Assembly: GCA_017424085.1 (NCBI GenBank)
Contig: JAFPBP010000207.1
Coordinates: forward strand, 1-14,627
Source of the DNA: Clostridia bacterium
Lineage (GTDB): Bacteria; Bacillota; Clostridia; Oscillospirales; UBA644
Length of the DNA stretch: 14,627 bases
Reading direction: 5' to 3'
The stretch's first letter is position 1. The number at the start of each line of letters is the position of its first letter. The notes beneath the pieces were generated by a model. That model was not told where the DNA came from. It was given only the letters and a program-made list of their open reading frames with translations, and searched no databases. Both the position numbers and the translations under genes were made by a program. This document shows, piece by piece, positions 14,016 through 14,627 of the stretch.

Positions 14016-14576
14016 TCAGAAGATCTTGTTCACGCCGCCCTTGAACAGAGTCACGGTACCGGGGATCTCATCGGACAGAGCGGGGACGGTGGAATAGACC
14101 TTAAAGCCGTTCTTCTCAAACGCCTTGCGCGCCCGACCGTTGTAATCGAAGATATCTTCGGCAAACAAATGGGTGCAGGAGGTGTTTTCAAAGGCAAAAC
14201 GGCAAAGAAGCCCGATGGCATGGCTTCCGTATTCCTTGCCCCAAAAGGTCGGCTCACCGATGGTAATGTTGATTCTGCGGCAATCGGTGGACGATTGAAG
14301 CAGAGGGGAAAAGGGAGAGCGGATGGTCTGCATGCGGCATTCTCCGATGGGAGTATCCTCCACAAGAATGATAAAGCAATCCGCCGAGCGGGACAGGGAT
14401 TGATAGAGGGAATCCACCTCTTCGGGAGTGTAGGGATCCACGTCTCCCTCACTGAAATGCAGAAACTCGGGATCAGCATTCCAACGGTAAAGGAGGGGCA
14501 GGTCGTCATCGGTCATGGGGCGAAGCGTAACAACGCCGTCGGTAAAGGTTTTGGTGTGAGTGCGAATCAATGCCAT
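14016..14576 (-). CDS. GNAT-family N-acetyltransferase (RimJ/RimL-like)
   Basis: A 186-aa protein of the Gcn5-related acetyltransferase fold. The beginning TLRPMTDDDLPLLYRW (17-32) is the usual beta1-alpha1 of the family. The acetyl-CoA site appears as INITIGEPTFWGKEYGSHAI (102-121), where WGKEYGSHA replaces the classic RxxGxG/A pyrophosphate loop. NGRARKAFEKNGFKV (146-160) is the alpha4-beta6 region seen in RimJ/RimL-like enzymes. Acetyl-CoA-dependent N-acetylation of a protein N-terminus, antibiotic or small amine is the family activity; the substrate is unknown. The ATG at 14576 has AAAGGAT (14591-14585) about 8 bp upstream. It lies upstream of the AAA+ gene on the same strand but that gene has its own promoter. 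Confidence 0.85.
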   Translation of the reverse strand: MALIRTHTKTFTDGVVTLRPMTDDDLPLLYRWNADPEFLHFSEGDVDPYTPEEVDSLYQSLSRSADCFIILVEDTPIGECRMQTIRSPFSPLLQSSTDCRRINITIGEPTFWGKEYGSHAIGLLCRFAFENTSCTHLFAEDIFDYNGRARKAFEKNGFKVYSTVPALSDEIPGTVTLFKGGVNKIF

Positions 14577-14593
14577 AATATATCATCCTTTTA

Positions 14594-14627
14594 TTAAAAA
14601 TCCAAGGACCGCCCCGCAGGGAAATCC
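14594..14627 (-). CDS. Possible 3' end of an upstream gene, cut by the window edge
   Basis: Read on the minus strand from 14626, one frame gives ten codons with GC-rich third positions (ending AGRSLDF) and then TAA at 14596-14594. Composition turns AT-rich just after this stop, as expected where coding sequence ends and the GNAT ribosome-binding site begins. It is too short to identify, and another frame stays open to a TGA at 14585-14583. Treat it as a hint that the GNAT gene is not the first of its operon. Confidence 0.25.
   Translation of the reverse strand, partial: DFPAGRSLDF

Noticed and set aside
1..14627. CRISPR arrays, toxin-antitoxin pairs, defence islands, phage or transposon genes
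   Set aside because: I looked for repeats, integrases, transposases and paired small genes and found none. The window reads as ordinary chromosome.

Overview
The window looks like ordinary chromosome from a spore-forming, low-to-moderate-GC Firmicute of class Clostridia, perhaps a gut Oscillospiraceae-like lineage. I infer this from strong Shine-Dalgarno sequences (AGGAGG), TTGACA/TATAAT promoters, a DUF4364 gene next to a DivIVA-domain gene, and homologues of CwlD, SpoIVFA/SpoIVFB and SpoVK. I see no phage, transposon, CRISPR array or integrase. The lineage below class level is a guess.

Layout, left to right. A leftward promoter with a perfect 13-bp palindrome (27-59) drives a gene outside the window. 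A CwlD-like amidase (110-799, +) meets hemW (781-1872, -) tail to tail with a 19-bp overlap. hemW is the second gene of a lepA-hemW operon (3670 down to 781), translationally coupled by an 8-bp overlap. lepA has a perfect-consensus sigma-A promoter, back to back with the promoter of a rightward operon of three genes: a NYN-domain putative nuclease, a membrane-anchored alpha/alpha-toroid protein and an alpha/beta-hydrolase esterase (3825-6371). That operon closes with an intrinsic terminator at 6377-6414.

Next, on the minus strand, come an EamA-type transporter (6424-7299), a small Tic20/DUF4870-like membrane protein (7335-7646), tRNA-Thr(CGT) with encoded CCA (7705-7780), and rodA (7932-9086). 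rodA is divergent from a SpoIVFA-like/SpoIVFB-like pair (9220-10403), whose genes overlap by 4 bp (GTGA). A good match to a sigma-E promoter (9160-9188) lies in front of that pair. A DUF4364, DivIVA-domain and 36-aa membrane-peptide operon follows (10498-11998, +), then a bidirectional terminator. A SpoVK/CbbX-like AAA+ protein with a degenerate extra AAA-like half (12057-13952, -) and a GNAT acetyltransferase (14016-14576, -) complete the window.

The common theme is cell envelope and sporulation: cortex maturation (CwlD-like), elongasome glycosyltransferase (RodA), mother-cell sigma-K activation (SpoIVFA/B-like), polar or curved-membrane scaffolding (DivIVA-like) and a SpoVK-like ATPase, mixed with housekeeping genes. 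I found no convincing new multi-gene system. The least explained parts are the NYN/toroid/esterase operon, the 36-aa peptide after the DivIVA gene, the N-terminal half of the AAA+ protein and several palindromes placed in promoters. All of the window except short intergenic stretches (longest about 155 bp) is accounted for.
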